The position numbers were made by a program, and so were the translations under genes. A DNA stretch of 30,338 bases from DASXSB01 sp036506275 (lineage in GTDB: Bacteria > Methylomirabilota > Methylomirabilia > Rokubacteriales > CSP1-6), in assembly GCA_036506275.1 (NCBI GenBank), contig DASXSB010000118.1, positions 1 through 30,338 on the forward strand, in the 5' to 3' direction. Below are positions 23,229-30,338 of this stretch, piece by piece; positions within the stretch are counted from its first letter, which is position 1; every line of letters starts with the position of its first letter. Under the pieces are notes generated by a model. It was not told the origin of the DNA, made no database searches, and saw only the letters and a list, made by a program, of their open reading frames with translations.

Positions 23229-24116
23229 ATGAGCCAGACATTCCAGGGTTCGTTCGTCGCGATGGTCACGCCGTTCCGTGACGGCAAGATCGACGAGGCG
23301 AAGGTCCGTGAGCTGGTCGAGTTGCACATCGCCAACGGGACCGACGGCCTGATTCCGTGCGGTACCACCGGCGAGTCGCCCACGCTGAGCCACGACGAGC
23401 ATCGCCGCCTCATCGACGTGGTGACGGCGGCGGCCGCCGGACGTATCCGCGTGATCCCGGGCACCGGCTCGAACTCCACCGCGGAAGCGGTCGAGCTGAC
23501 GCGCTACGCGGCGAAGGCGGGCGCGGCGGGCGCGCTCGTGGTGAACCCGTACTACAACAAGCCCACGCAGGAGGGTCTGTACCGGCACTTCCGCGCCGTC
23601 GCCGAGTGCGCGACGTTGCCGATCATCGTCTACAACATCCAGAGCCGCACCGCCGTCAACGTCGAGACGGACACGCTCGCGCGCCTCGTGCGCGACTGCA
23701 AGAACGTGATCGGCGTGAAAGAAGCCTCGGGCTCGCTCGATCAGATGACGCAGGTCATCCTCGCCTGCGGCCCGGACTTTTCCGTGCTCTCCGGTGACGA
23801 CAACCTCACCCTTCCCCTCATGGCGGTGGGTGGCAGCGGCGTGGTGTCGGTCATCGCCAACATCCTGCCGAGGGAAACGGCCGACATGACGCACGCGGCG
23901 CTCGAGGGCGACTGGAAGCGCGCCCGCGACCTCCACCACAAGCTCTACCCGCTGGCGCGGGCGGCGTTCATGGAGACCAATCCGATCCCCATCAAGGAAG
24001 CCATGGCCATGGCGGGCATGCTGGAACCCGAGTTCCGGCTGCCGATGTGTCGGATGGCGGAGGGCAACCGCGAGCGTCTGCGCGCCGTGCTGAAGCAGTA
24101 CGGCCTCGTGAAGTAA
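23229..24116 (+). CDS. dapA: 4-hydroxy-tetrahydrodipicolinate synthase
   Basis: Condenses pyruvate with aspartate-4-semialdehyde, the first step unique to lysine and diaminopimelate. A 295-residue TIM barrel with PCGTTGESPTLSHDEH (43-58), the VNPYYNKPTQEGL loop, the proton-relay tyrosine Tyr135 with Arg140 (YNIQSRT) and the Schiff-base lysine Lys164 in IGVKEASGSL. The tyrosine loop reads YNIQSRT where E. coli has YNVPSRT, a mild variant. The start is supported by GGGAGGG. It leads a tight same-strand run, dapA-dapB-folB-folK-sigma-anti-sigma, with gaps of no more than 11 bases. Confidence 0.97.
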   Translation: MSQTFQGSFVAMVTPFRDGKIDEAKVRELVELHIANGTDGLIPCGTTGESPTLSHDEHRRLIDVVTAAAAGRIRVIPGTGSNSTAEAVELTRYAAKAGAAGALVVNPYYNKPTQEGLYRHFRAVAECATLPIIVYNIQSRTAVNVETDTLARLVRDCKNVIGVKEASGSLDQMTQVILACGPDFSVLSGDDNLTLPLMAVGGSGVVSVIANILPRETADMTHAALEGDWKRARDLHHKLYPLARAAFMETNPIPIKEAMAMAGMLEPEFRLPMCRMAEGNRERLRAVLKQYGLVK

Positions 24117-24127
24117 CCTTCGCGCTC

Positions 24128-24928
24128 ATGACGGAAGTCGTCGTTGCCGGCGCCGCCGGCCGCATGGGCCAACGTGTCGTCGCTTGCCTCGGAGAGACAT
24201 CCGGCCTGCGTCTGGTCGCCGCCCTGGAGGCGCCCGCGCATCCGAGCCTTGGACGCGACGCCGGGGAGGTCGCGGGCGTGGGGCGCCTCGGCGTGGCCCT
24301 CACCGACGACGCCGGGGCGGCGATCGGCGGTGGGCGCGTGCTCGTGGAGTTCTCGACGCCGGAGGCCACGCTCGAGCACCTGCGGCTCGTCGCCGCCGCC
24401 GGCGCCCGCGCCGTGATCGGCACCACGGGGTTCACGACCGCGCAACGCCAGGAACTGGCGACGCTGGGCAAGCGGGCGGCGGTCATGGTGTCGCCCAACA
24501 TGTCGGTGGCCGTGAACGTCGCCTTCAACGTCCTCGCCCTCATGGCGCGCGCGCTCGGCGACGAGTACGACGTCGAGATCACCGAGACGCATCATCGCTT
24601 CAAGAAGGACGCGCCGAGCGGCACCGCCCTCAAGATGGCGGAGGTGGTGGCGGAGGCGCTCGGACGGAATCTCGGCCAGGTCGCAGTCTACGGGCGGCAG
24701 GGGATCCCGGGGGAACGGCCACGGAAAGAAATCGGGGTCCTGTCCCTGCGCTCCGGCGACGTGGTGGGAGACCACACGGTGTCCTTCGGCGCTCTCGGCG
24801 AACGTCTGGAGCTCACGCATCGCGCGCACAGCCGCGACACGTTCGCGCGCGGTGCGCTGCGGGCGATCGCGTGGATCGCCACCCGCCCTCCCGGTCTCTA
24901 CTCCATGCAGGACGTTCTCGGCCTGTGA
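24128..24928 (+). CDS. dapB: 4-hydroxy-tetrahydrodipicolinate reductase
   Basis: Reduces the DapA product to tetrahydrodipicolinate with NAD(P)H; DapL uses this product next. The 266-residue protein has the Rossmann motif VAGAAGRMGQRV (6-17), the GTTGFT nicotinamide loop, SPNMSVAVNV, and the substrate/catalytic motif ETHHRFKKDAPSGTA with His155, His156 and Lys159. I chose ATG 24128, 11 bases after dapA; the frame is open further upstream inside dapA, but the Rossmann strand starts here. The last bases GTGA overlap the folB start by four, so dapB and folB are likely translationally coupled. Confidence 0.97.
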   Translation: MTEVVVAGAAGRMGQRVVACLGETSGLRLVAALEAPAHPSLGRDAGEVAGVGRLGVALTDDAGAAIGGGRVLVEFSTPEATLEHLRLVAAAGARAVIGTTGFTTAQRQELATLGKRAAVMVSPNMSVAVNVAFNVLALMARALGDEYDVEITETHHRFKKDAPSGTALKMAEVVAEALGRNLGQVAVYGRQGIPGERPRKEIGVLSLRSGDVVGDHTVSFGALGERLELTHRAHSRDTFARGALRAIAWIATRPPGLYSMQDVLGL

Positions 24929-25287
24929 GCCCGGACAAGCTCCTGCTCGAAGACGTGCGCTTCTTCGGTTACCACGGGGTCTCGAAGGCCGAGCAAAGCG
25001 TCGGCGTCTGGTTCTCCGTCGATGCCGAGATGGCGCTCGACCTCGCCGCCGCCGCCGTGTCCGACGACGTGCGCGCCACCGTCGACTACGGCGCCGTCGC
25101 GCGGCGCATCGTGGAGGTCGGCTCCGCGGGCCGCGTGAACCTCATCGAGCGGCTGGCTGGACTCATCACGGAAGCGCTCCTGCGCGAATTCCCGACGCCC
25201 CAGGTGCGCGTGCGCGTGCGGAAGATGACGCCCCCGCTCGGCGGCATCCACGGCACACCCTCGGTGGAGCTGATCCGGAGCCGCTGA
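24925..25287 (+). CDS. folB: Dihydroneopterin aldolase
   Basis: Cleaves 7,8-dihydroneopterin to 6-hydroxymethyl-dihydropterin in folate synthesis. The 120-residue protein (GTG start) has the family motifs LLLEDVRFFGYHGVSKAEQ (catalytic/binding region near 6-24), ATVDYGAVARRIVE, the pterin-binding glutamate region VNLIERLAGLI, and the C-terminal lysine in VRVRKMTPPLGG. The usual KP.AP appears as KMTPPL. Length is standard. It overlaps dapB by four bases and folK by one (TGATG). The product is the substrate of the FolK enzyme next door; folE and folP are not in the window. Confidence 0.93.
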   Translation: MSPDKLLLEDVRFFGYHGVSKAEQSVGVWFSVDAEMALDLAAAAVSDDVRATVDYGAVARRIVEVGSAGRVNLIERLAGLITEALLREFPTPQVRVRVRKMTPPLGGIHGTPSVELIRSR

Positions 25288-25832
25288 TGCCGCGCGTGTT
25301 CCTCGGCCTCGGCTCCAACTACGACGACCGGCTCGAATCGCTGCGGCGGGCGCACCGGACGCTCAACGAGACGAAGGAAATGCGGGTGGTCGCCACTTCG
25401 CCGCTCTACGAGAGCGAGCCGTGGGAGACGGAGCCCGGCACGGGTGTCGACGAGCGAAGGTGGTATCTGAACTGCGTGGTGTCGGTGGAGACGTCACTGG
25501 CGCCGGCGGCGCTGCTCGCGCGCCTCCAGGCCATCGAGACCGGGCTCGGACGCACGCGCCCGCCGGGGACCCCGGAGGCCCAGCGCTTCGCCCCGCGCAC
25601 CCTCGACATCGACATCCTGCTCTATGGCGACCATGTGCTGAGCGTGCCCGACGACCTTCACATCCCCCACCTTCTCCTCCACGAGCGCGCCTTCGTGCTG
25701 AGGCCGCTCGCCGACGTCGCCCCCGACCTCGAGCACCCCACCCTCTACCGCACCGTGCGGGATCTCCTGGCCGACCTCGAGGACGACCATGAGGTGCGGT
25801 CGGGCGGGTATCCCGACCGCTGGTACGACTGA
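25287..25832 (+). CDS. folK: 2-amino-4-hydroxy-6-hydroxymethyldihydropteridine diphosphokinase
   Basis: Transfers pyrophosphate from ATP to 6-hydroxymethyl-dihydropterin, the step after FolB. The 181-residue protein shows VFLGLGSNYDDR (4-15), ATSPLYESEPW, WYLNCVVSVET, the catalytic signature RFAPRTLDIDILLYGD with the two magnesium-binding aspartates of the DID motif, and IPHLLLHERAFVLRPLADVAPD. It is a little longer than E. coli FolK (159) because of a C-terminal tail (HEVRSGGYPDRWYD). The ATG at 25287 shares one base with the folB stop. Four bases after its stop comes the sigma-factor start. Confidence 0.95.
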   Translation: MPRVFLGLGSNYDDRLESLRRAHRTLNETKEMRVVATSPLYESEPWETEPGTGVDERRWYLNCVVSVETSLAPAALLARLQAIETGLGRTRPPGTPEAQRFAPRTLDIDILLYGDHVLSVPDDLHIPHLLLHERAFVLRPLADVAPDLEHPTLYRTVRDLLADLEDDHEVRSGGYPDRWYD

Positions 25833-25836
25833 GCCC

Positions 25837-26349
25837 GTGGGCTCCCCCGACTTCCAGCAGGCCGCCCTCCAGCACCTCAACGCGCTCTATAACTTCGCGA
25901 TGTACTTGACCCGGAATACGCCGGAGGCGGAGGACCTCGTCCAGGAAACCTACCTTCGCGCGTTCCGGTTCTCGCACCGGTTCCAGCCGGGAACCCACCT
26001 TCGAGCATGGTTGTTCCAAATTTTGAGGAACACGTTCTTGACCTTCTATCGCATCCGTGAGCGGGAGTCCGCGCTCGCGGAGGACGGTGTTCCCGATTGG
26101 GACATTCCGATGTTCCATGACGCGCCCGAGGAAGACGTTCGCGCCATGGAGGCGCACACCGATCTCGAGCGCGCGATGCGTCGGCTGCCCGAGGAATTCC
26201 GCACGGTGCTCCTCTTGGCCGAGGTCGAAGGGCTGCCTCTCGAGGACGTGGCCCGGATCATGGCGTGCCCCATCGGGACGGTGAAGTCGAGGATCTTCCG
26301 CGCCAAGGAGCGGTTGCGGACGTTGCTCAAGGACTACGAGACGAAATGA
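25837..26349 (+). CDS. ECF-type RNA polymerase sigma factor
   Basis: A 170-residue two-domain ECF sigma factor. Region 2 covers about residues 5-72 (LYNFAMYLTRNTPEAEDLVQETYLRAF, then LRAWLFQILRNTFLTFYR), and region 4 about 110-165 (LERAMRRLPEEFRTVLLLAEVEGLPLEDVARIMACPIGTVKSRIFRAKERLR, containing the helix-turn-helix). The linker is acidic. I chose GTG 25837, four bases after folK, since an upstream ATG would overlap folK by 44 bases and adds no conserved sequence. It overlaps the next gene by four bases (ATGA), the normal layout for a sigma/anti-sigma pair. Its regulon cannot be read here, and no autoregulatory promoter is visible immediately upstream because folK is coding. Confidence 0.92.
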   Translation: MGSPDFQQAALQHLNALYNFAMYLTRNTPEAEDLVQETYLRAFRFSHRFQPGTHLRAWLFQILRNTFLTFYRIRERESALAEDGVPDWDIPMFHDAPEEDVRAMEAHTDLERAMRRLPEEFRTVLLLAEVEGLPLEDVARIMACPIGTVKSRIFRAKERLRTLLKDYETK

Positions 26350-27050
26350 ACGAGCGGGAGCGCGAACTGTCCGACGAGGGCCTGGGCCGCCGGCTCGCCA
26401 GCGAGCTGCCCCGGTACGACGCCCCCGGCCGCCTGCGCGTCGGCATCGTGGAGGCGGCGTCCCCGCGCCGACATTCCCTGTCGTGGATGGCCCCCGGCCT
26501 TGCCGCCGCCGCCACCGCGCTCGTGCTGGTGCTGTTCTACATTCAGCTCCTCCCGCGCATCGAGCCCACCGACCCCGTGCAGCGTCTGGTGCGGGCGGTG
26601 GTCAGCGAGCACACGCGCGCGCTCATGTGGGGCTCGCGCCGCTCGGACGACATCATCCCCGCCGCCCTCCCCACTCTCGAGCGTGAATCGGGCATCGGGC
26701 TCAACGCCGCCTTCATCGGCGACGACGTCCTCGTCTTCGTGAGCGCGGAGCCGGTGTACCTCGAGCGTCGCCGCGGCGTCGCCCTCCACTATCGCGACGC
26801 CGATGGCCACCTCCTGACCTACATCGCGCTGCCCGCCCCCGGCGTGGCCGTCCCCGACCGCTTGCGTGTCCAGATCGGCCGCTTCAAGCCTGCGCTGGCC
26901 CGCGAGAGCGGATTCGCGACGTGGGTGTGGAAGGACGGCGACCTCGCGTGCTTCCTGGTATCGGACATGGTCTCGAAGGCGGACGTGGAGCGCTTCAAGG
27001 ATTACTTCGCCCGCGTGCGCGCGTCCACGAAACCGTATTCCGCGTACTGA
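26346..27050 (+). CDS. Probable membrane-bound anti-sigma factor
   Basis: A 234-residue single-pass protein, likely the cognate inhibitor of the ECF factor it overlaps. The cytoplasmic part (1-47) is short and polar; a transmembrane segment covers about 48-69 (WMAPGLAAAATALVLVLFYIQLL); residues 75-234 would be periplasmic. The zinc-binding HxxxCxxC motif of ZAS anti-sigma factors is absent: the whole protein has one cysteine, near the C-terminus. The periplasmic part (VVSEHTRALMWGSRRSDDI, GVALHYRDADGHLLTYIALP, FATWVWKDGDLACFLVSD) has the order of elements I associate with the sensor half of RsiW-type anti-sigma factors, but is diverged. Assignment rests on the operon overlap and topology; a sigma-associated membrane protein of another kind is possible. 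Confidence 0.75.
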   Translation: MNERERELSDEGLGRRLASELPRYDAPGRLRVGIVEAASPRRHSLSWMAPGLAAAATALVLVLFYIQLLPRIEPTDPVQRLVRAVVSEHTRALMWGSRRSDDIIPAALPTLERESGIGLNAAFIGDDVLVFVSAEPVYLERRRGVALHYRDADGHLLTYIALPAPGVAVPDRLRVQIGRFKPALARESGFATWVWKDGDLACFLVSDMVSKADVERFKDYFARVRASTKPYSAY

Positions 27051-27062
27051 CGGCGGCGCCGC

Positions 27063-27524
27063 TCAGGAGCGCCCGCGCGCGACGGTGTGGTAGCGCTCGA
27101 GGAGCGCGATCACCAGCGGCTCCATCGGTCGCGGCAGGGCGGAGATCGGAAAGACCGCGGCCGCCTGTCCCTCCCCGAGCACGTGGTGCTCCCACACCGC
27201 CGTGACGTCGGCAGCGTAGACGTGATGGGGCACTTCCGTTCCCCAGAAGGGCACCGCGCACCGCACCGTCCATAGCTCGCGCCAGCGCTCCACGTCGAGC
27301 CCGAGCTCCTCGCCGATCTCCCTTCGAATCGCGGCCGCCGCGCTTTCGCCGTCCTGGACCGCGCCTCCGAAGAGCGCCCAGTGCCCGGGGGAGGCGACGT
27401 CGGGCCGCTCGTCCCGGAGCTGGAGGGCGTAGCCATCGCCGACGGTGAGGATGGCGAGCACGACGGCGCGAGGAACCACGCGCCCTCTCGCAGCCGGCGG
27501 CGGGGGGCCGGCGTCAGTAGGCAT
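27063..27524 (-). CDS. Nudix hydrolase
   Basis: A 153-residue cytoplasmic pyrophosphohydrolase of a nucleoside-diphosphate derivative. The Nudix box is intact: GGAVQDGESAAAAIRREIGEELGL, matching GX5EX7REUXEEXGU, at about residues 53-76. The N-terminal strand pattern (VVLAILTVGDGYALQLRD, then HWALFGG) is typical. The substrate is unknown; being last in a polysaccharide cluster, it could act on a nucleotide sugar, but housecleaning enzymes look the same. Its ATG at 27524 lies within the end of the sugar transferase gene (11-base overlap). It converges on the anti-sigma gene with a 12-base gap. Confidence 0.92.
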   Translation of the reverse strand: MPTDAGPPPPAARGRVVPRAVVLAILTVGDGYALQLRDERPDVASPGHWALFGGAVQDGESAAAAIRREIGEELGLDVERWRELWTVRCAVPFWGTEVPHHVYAADVTAVWEHHVLGEGQAAAVFPISALPRPMEPLVIALLERYHTVARGRS

Positions 27525-28914
27525 TCTTGCTGACGAGCCCGCGCCACACCGTCTGCACGAGGATCTTGAAGTCGAAGAAGAGCGACCACCGCTCGATGTA
27601 GTAGAGGTCGTACTCGATCCGCTTCTCGAGCGACGTGTTGCCGCGCCAGCCGTTGATCTGCGCCCACCCCGTCATGCCCGCCTTCACCTTGTGGCGGAGC
27701 ATGTAGCCGGGGATCTTGCGACGGAACTCTTCCACGAAGAGCGGCCGCTCCGGGCGCGGGCCCACGAGGCTCATCTCGCCGCGCATGACGTTGAAGAGCT
27801 GGGGCAGCTCGTCCAGGCTCCACCGCCGCAGCACCGCGCCCACCCGCGTGCGCCGCGCGTCGTTCTCGGTGGCCCACACCGGACCCGTCCCCGCCTCCGC
27901 GTCTTCGCGCATGGTCCGGAACTTCAGCATCTGGAAGCGCCGGCCGTCGAGGCCCATCCGCTCCTGGCGGAGGAGGATGGGACCGGGCGAGCTCATGCGA
28001 ATGGCGGCCGCGATGGCGAGCATGGCGGGCGCCGTCACCGTGAGGGCGCCGGCACCGAAGACGATGTCGAAGACGCGCTTGAGGACGTTGCTCCAGCCGT
28101 GCAGCGGTGATTCGCGAAGATGGATCAGCGGCACACCCTCGAATTCCTCGATGCCGCCGCGCAGCGAGGCCAGGCTGAAGACGTCGGGAACGAGATGGAT
28201 GGTGACGGGATCGTCGCCGATGGCCGAGAGCACCACCCCGAGCTGGCTGTACTCGGAGTGGGGAAGGGCGAGGAAGACGATGTCCACGCGCATCCCGTCG
28301 AGCACCGCGCGCAGATCCTTGTAGGCACCGAGCCAGGGCAGGTGCTCGCCGGGGAGATCGCTGCGGTCGCCCACGAACCCGCGCACGCGGATGCCGACGT
28401 CGGGGCGGTGGCGCAGCATGCGGCTCACTTCCGCCGCCGGCTCGCCGCCGCCCACGATGACGGCGTGGCGGAGGATGAAGCCGCGACGGCGGCCGAAGCG
28501 CAGGGCCTCCCGAAACACCGCGCGGGAGGCGCTCACGGCCACGATGGAGAGGAACCAGAAGTAGAGGATGACCAGCCGCGAGTAGTCCTGACCGCGGAAG
28601 AAGAACGTCATGATCGCGATGAGGACAAGGACGCCGACGGTGGACGCCTTCGCGACGTCGATCCATTCCGACAGGTACGGACCGAGACGGCGCGGGCGAT
28701 AGAGCCCGAAGGTCCGGAAGGCAACCGCCCACACGACGAGGATGGGCACGAGCTGGAGCGTGTACACGTCGAAGGGCGGCACGCCGCCGGGCACCGGGAA
28801 CGGCCCCACCACGTGGAAGCGCAGGGCATACGCGAGGAGCCAGCAGGCGCTGATGAGGAAGAGATCGCTGGCGAGCGTGAGCTGGGCGAGCAGCCGCGAC
28901 GGCGCCTTCAGCAT
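27514..28914 (-). CDS. Undecaprenyl-phosphate sugar phosphotransferase (WbaP/WcaJ-like polyprenyl glycosylphosphotransferase)
   Basis: A 466-residue inner-membrane enzyme that starts polysaccharide synthesis by moving a sugar-1-phosphate from a UDP-sugar onto undecaprenyl phosphate. Four N-terminal membrane segments (about 13-30, 52-68, 90-106, 113-131) precede a CoA-binding-like domain (HAVIVGGGEPAAEVSRML). A further hydrophobic helix (DIVFGAGALTVTAPAMLAIAAAI) then leads into the bacterial sugar-transferase domain with LRQERMGLDGRRFQMLKFRTM, the Asp-Glu dyad in WSLDELPQLFNV and MRGEMSLVGPRPERP, and the tail KVKAGMTGWAQINGWRG. Length and layout match WcaJ/WbaP proteins. It overlaps the upstream glycosyltransferase by seven bases and the Nudix gene by 11. 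Glucose or galactose is the usual sugar, but cannot be fixed here. Confidence 0.95.
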   Translation of the reverse strand: MLKAPSRLLAQLTLASDLFLISACWLLAYALRFHVVGPFPVPGGVPPFDVYTLQLVPILVVWAVAFRTFGLYRPRRLGPYLSEWIDVAKASTVGVLVLIAIMTFFFRGQDYSRLVILYFWFLSIVAVSASRAVFREALRFGRRRGFILRHAVIVGGGEPAAEVSRMLRHRPDVGIRVRGFVGDRSDLPGEHLPWLGAYKDLRAVLDGMRVDIVFLALPHSEYSQLGVVLSAIGDDPVTIHLVPDVFSLASLRGGIEEFEGVPLIHLRESPLHGWSNVLKRVFDIVFGAGALTVTAPAMLAIAAAIRMSSPGPILLRQERMGLDGRRFQMLKFRTMREDAEAGTGPVWATENDARRTRVGAVLRRWSLDELPQLFNVMRGEMSLVGPRPERPLFVEEFRRKIPGYMLRHKVKAGMTGWAQINGWRGNTSLEKRIEYDLYYIERWSLFFDFKILVQTVWRGLVSKNAY

Positions 28915-30026
28915 GGCCGCCGCGCCTCCATCTGCGCCGTCACGTAGGCCGCCATCCGCTCCTTGAAAAGCGGCCGATCGAAGCGCTCAGCGTGACGACG
29001 GAGCGCCTTCGGCTCGAAGACGTCCGCCTGTCGCTCGAACGCCTGGATGGACGCGGCGACGGCCTCGGCCGATTGCTCGTCGAAGAACACGCCCGTGGGC
29101 GGCTCGTCGCCGCCCGGCGGCACCACCGTTTCGAGCGCTCCCCCGCGCCCGTACGCGATGACCGGCTTGCCCGACGCCATCGCCTCCAGCGGCACGATGC
29201 CGAAGTCCTCCAGGCTCGGGAAGATCACCGCCCGGCACCGTTCATAGAGCTCGGCCACCTCCGCGTCGCTGGGCCAGCCCAGGAATTCCGTGGCGCGGCC
29301 CGCGCGCTGCCGCAACCGCTGCATCTCGGGCCCGGTGCCGGCCACGACCAGCCGGCGTCCGAGCCGCTCCGCGGCGTCGATGGCGAGGTCGACGCGCTTG
29401 TATGGCGTGAGCGCGGACACGACGAGATAGAAATCCCCCCGCTTGTCCGCGACCCGGAAGCGCGCCACGTCCACGGGCGGGTAGATCACGTCGGCGGCGC
29501 GGCCGTAGACGCGACGGATGCGGTCCTCGATGAACCGCGAGATCGCCACGAAGTGATGCACGCGGCTGCTCGTCTTGCGGTCCCAGCGCCGGAGCGCGGC
29601 CGCCACCGGCGGCATCAGCGTCCGCACCGCCCACGGCGCGCGCTTGCCAAAGTAGTCGTCGTAGAGGTCCCACACGTAGCGCATCGGTGTGAAGCAGTAA
29701 CAGATGTGGGTGGCGCCCCGCCCCGCGCGGACACTCTTGGCCACGGCGTGGCTGAAGGAGAGGACGAGATCGTATCCGGAGAGGTCGAAGCCGGCCACCG
29801 CCGCCGGAAAGAGCGGCAGGTAGGAGCGGTAGCGGGTGGCGGCGCCCGGAAGGTGCTGGATGAACGACGTCACGATGCGGCGCCGCTCGATGATCGGCGT
29901 CACGCTGCCCGGCACGTGCAGGAGCGTGAAGAGGTCGGCGTCGGGATAGACCTCGCACAGCGCTTCGAGACACCGCTCGCCGCCGCGCATGCCCGTGAGC
30001 CAATCGTGAACGAAGGCGATCCGCAT
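28908..30026 (-). CDS. Glycosyltransferase family 4 protein
   Basis: A 372-residue GT-B glycosyltransferase, cytoplasmic or membrane-associated, probably adding a sugar to the lipid-linked intermediate made by the downstream transferase. The N-terminal acceptor domain begins RIAFVHDWLTGMRGGERCLEAL; the PMRYVWDLYDDYFGK region is typical of mannosyltransferase-like GT4 proteins. The donor domain carries VSALTPYKRVDLAIDAAERLG, VAGTGPEM, EFLGWPSDAEVAELYERCRAVIFPSLEDFGIVPLEAMASGKPVIAYGRGG, with the EX7E nucleotide-sugar motif in EDFGIVPLE. The ATG at 30026 starts the conserved first strand directly. It is separated by 19 bases from another GT4 gene upstream on the same strand. Confidence 0.94.
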   Translation of the reverse strand: MRIAFVHDWLTGMRGGERCLEALCEVYPDADLFTLLHVPGSVTPIIERRRIVTSFIQHLPGAATRYRSYLPLFPAAVAGFDLSGYDLVLSFSHAVAKSVRAGRGATHICYCFTPMRYVWDLYDDYFGKRAPWAVRTLMPPVAAALRRWDRKTSSRVHHFVAISRFIEDRIRRVYGRAADVIYPPVDVARFRVADKRGDFYLVVSALTPYKRVDLAIDAAERLGRRLVVAGTGPEMQRLRQRAGRATEFLGWPSDAEVAELYERCRAVIFPSLEDFGIVPLEAMASGKPVIAYGRGGALETVVPPGGDEPPTGVFFDEQSAEAVAASIQAFERQADVFEPKALRRHAERFDRPLFKERMAAYVTAQMEARRPC

Positions 30027-30045
30027 GCGCGCCTAGCTTACCCGA

Positions 30046-30338
30046 TCATCGCGCTCGCACCGCCTCGTAGAGCGCGAGCGTCCGCGCCGCCGTCCGCGCC
30101 CACGTAAAGGCGCGGGCCCGGAGCGGCCCCCGCCGGGCGAGATCGTCCCGAAGGCTCCGATCGTCGAGCAGCCGCGCGATGCCGCTCGCGATGGCCTCGA
30201 CGTCCGTCGCCGCCACGCGCACCGCATCGTCGCCCACGACCTCGGCCAACGCGGGATCGGTCGACGCCACGACGGGTGTTCCGGAGGCGAGCGCCTCCAG
30301 CGCCGGCAGCCCGAAGCCCTCGTACAGCGACGGATAGA
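30046..30338 (-). CDS. Glycosyltransferase family 4 protein, C-terminal part (truncated by window end)
   Basis: Only the last 97 residues of a GT4 glycosyltransferase lie in the window; the frame is open through base 338 of the last segment, that is to 30338. It begins in the donor-binding motif: YPSLYEGFGLPALEALASGTPV, with the EX7E glutamates in EGFGLPALE, followed by VASTDPALAEVVGDDAVRV and a helical tail (DRSLRDDLARRGPLRARAFTW). The sequence differs from the neighbouring GT4, so this is a second, distinct transferase of the same polysaccharide cluster. The internal ATG-like codon at 30270 is a GTG inside the domain, not the start. Confidence 0.88.
   Translation of the reverse strand, partial: YPSLYEGFGLPALEALASGTPVVASTDPALAEVVGDDAVRVAATDVEAIASGIARLLDDRSLRDDLARRGPLRARAFTWARTAARTLALYEAVRAR

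Noticed and set aside
23203..23280. Upstream ORF beginning ATG-GAC-ACT in the dapA leader
   Set aside because: It runs out of frame into dapA, has no ribosome-binding site of its own, and its codons are explained by the dapA Shine-Dalgarno region.

Overview
The window is GC-rich (by eye about 70%), densely coded chromosomal DNA from a diderm bacterium. An outer-membrane-type lipoprotein, RlpA, MltG, a probable sigma-54 promoter and an undecaprenyl-phosphate sugar transferase all fit a Gram-negative envelope. Gene content and GC suggest an uncultivated Rokubacteria/Methylomirabilota-like soil lineage; this is inference, since there is no rRNA or complete marker set here. I see no mobile element, CRISPR array, tRNA or rRNA, and no gene-free stretch longer than 300 bases.

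Layout. 1-1692: the end of an oligopeptide-type ABC transporter ATPase and an alpha/beta hydrolase. 1915-3367: RlpA converging on an M23 endopeptidase. 3627-10589: an aspartate-family amino-acid block (alaC, hom, thrC, a flippase-like membrane protein, lysC) followed by a zinc alcohol dehydrogenase. 10700-13338: a two-subunit molybdenum hydroxylase of the isoquinoline 1-oxidoreductase type. 13469-16155: comEA-comEC for DNA uptake. 16186-17421: dapL. 17437-18432 (minus): a stand-alone RNA polymerase alpha-subunit gene. 18540-22035: mltG, a tiny secreted-peptide unit with a sigma-54-like promoter and its own terminator, an acyltransferase and argH. 22073-27050: an FN3 lipoprotein, then the tightly packed run dapA-dapB-folB-folK-ECF sigma-anti-sigma. 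27063-30338 (minus): a surface-polysaccharide cluster (two glycosyltransferases, a WbaP/WcaJ-like initiating transferase) and a Nudix hydrolase.

How it fits together. LysC feeds aspartyl phosphate to both the threonine branch (Hom, ThrC) and the lysine/diaminopimelate branch (DapA, DapB, then DapL, the one-step aminotransferase route). Diaminopimelate is used for peptidoglycan, and RlpA, the M23 enzyme and MltG act on that polymer. asd, dapF and lysA are not in the window.

The region is mostly housekeeping. The points most worth a second look are regulatory: a sigma-54-type -24/-12 element in front of a 72-residue secreted peptide; recurrent extended -10 elements, two of them placed so that mltG and the acyltransferase gene would be leaderless; a 16-bp perfect palindrome in a divergent promoter region; an rpoA gene away from ribosomal-protein genes with a hairpin in its leader; an ECF sigma/anti-sigma pair buried in a lysine/folate operon; a membrane-protein gene with no standard start codon for its first helix; and a 41-bp-offset duplication of the 5' end of the lipoprotein gene.
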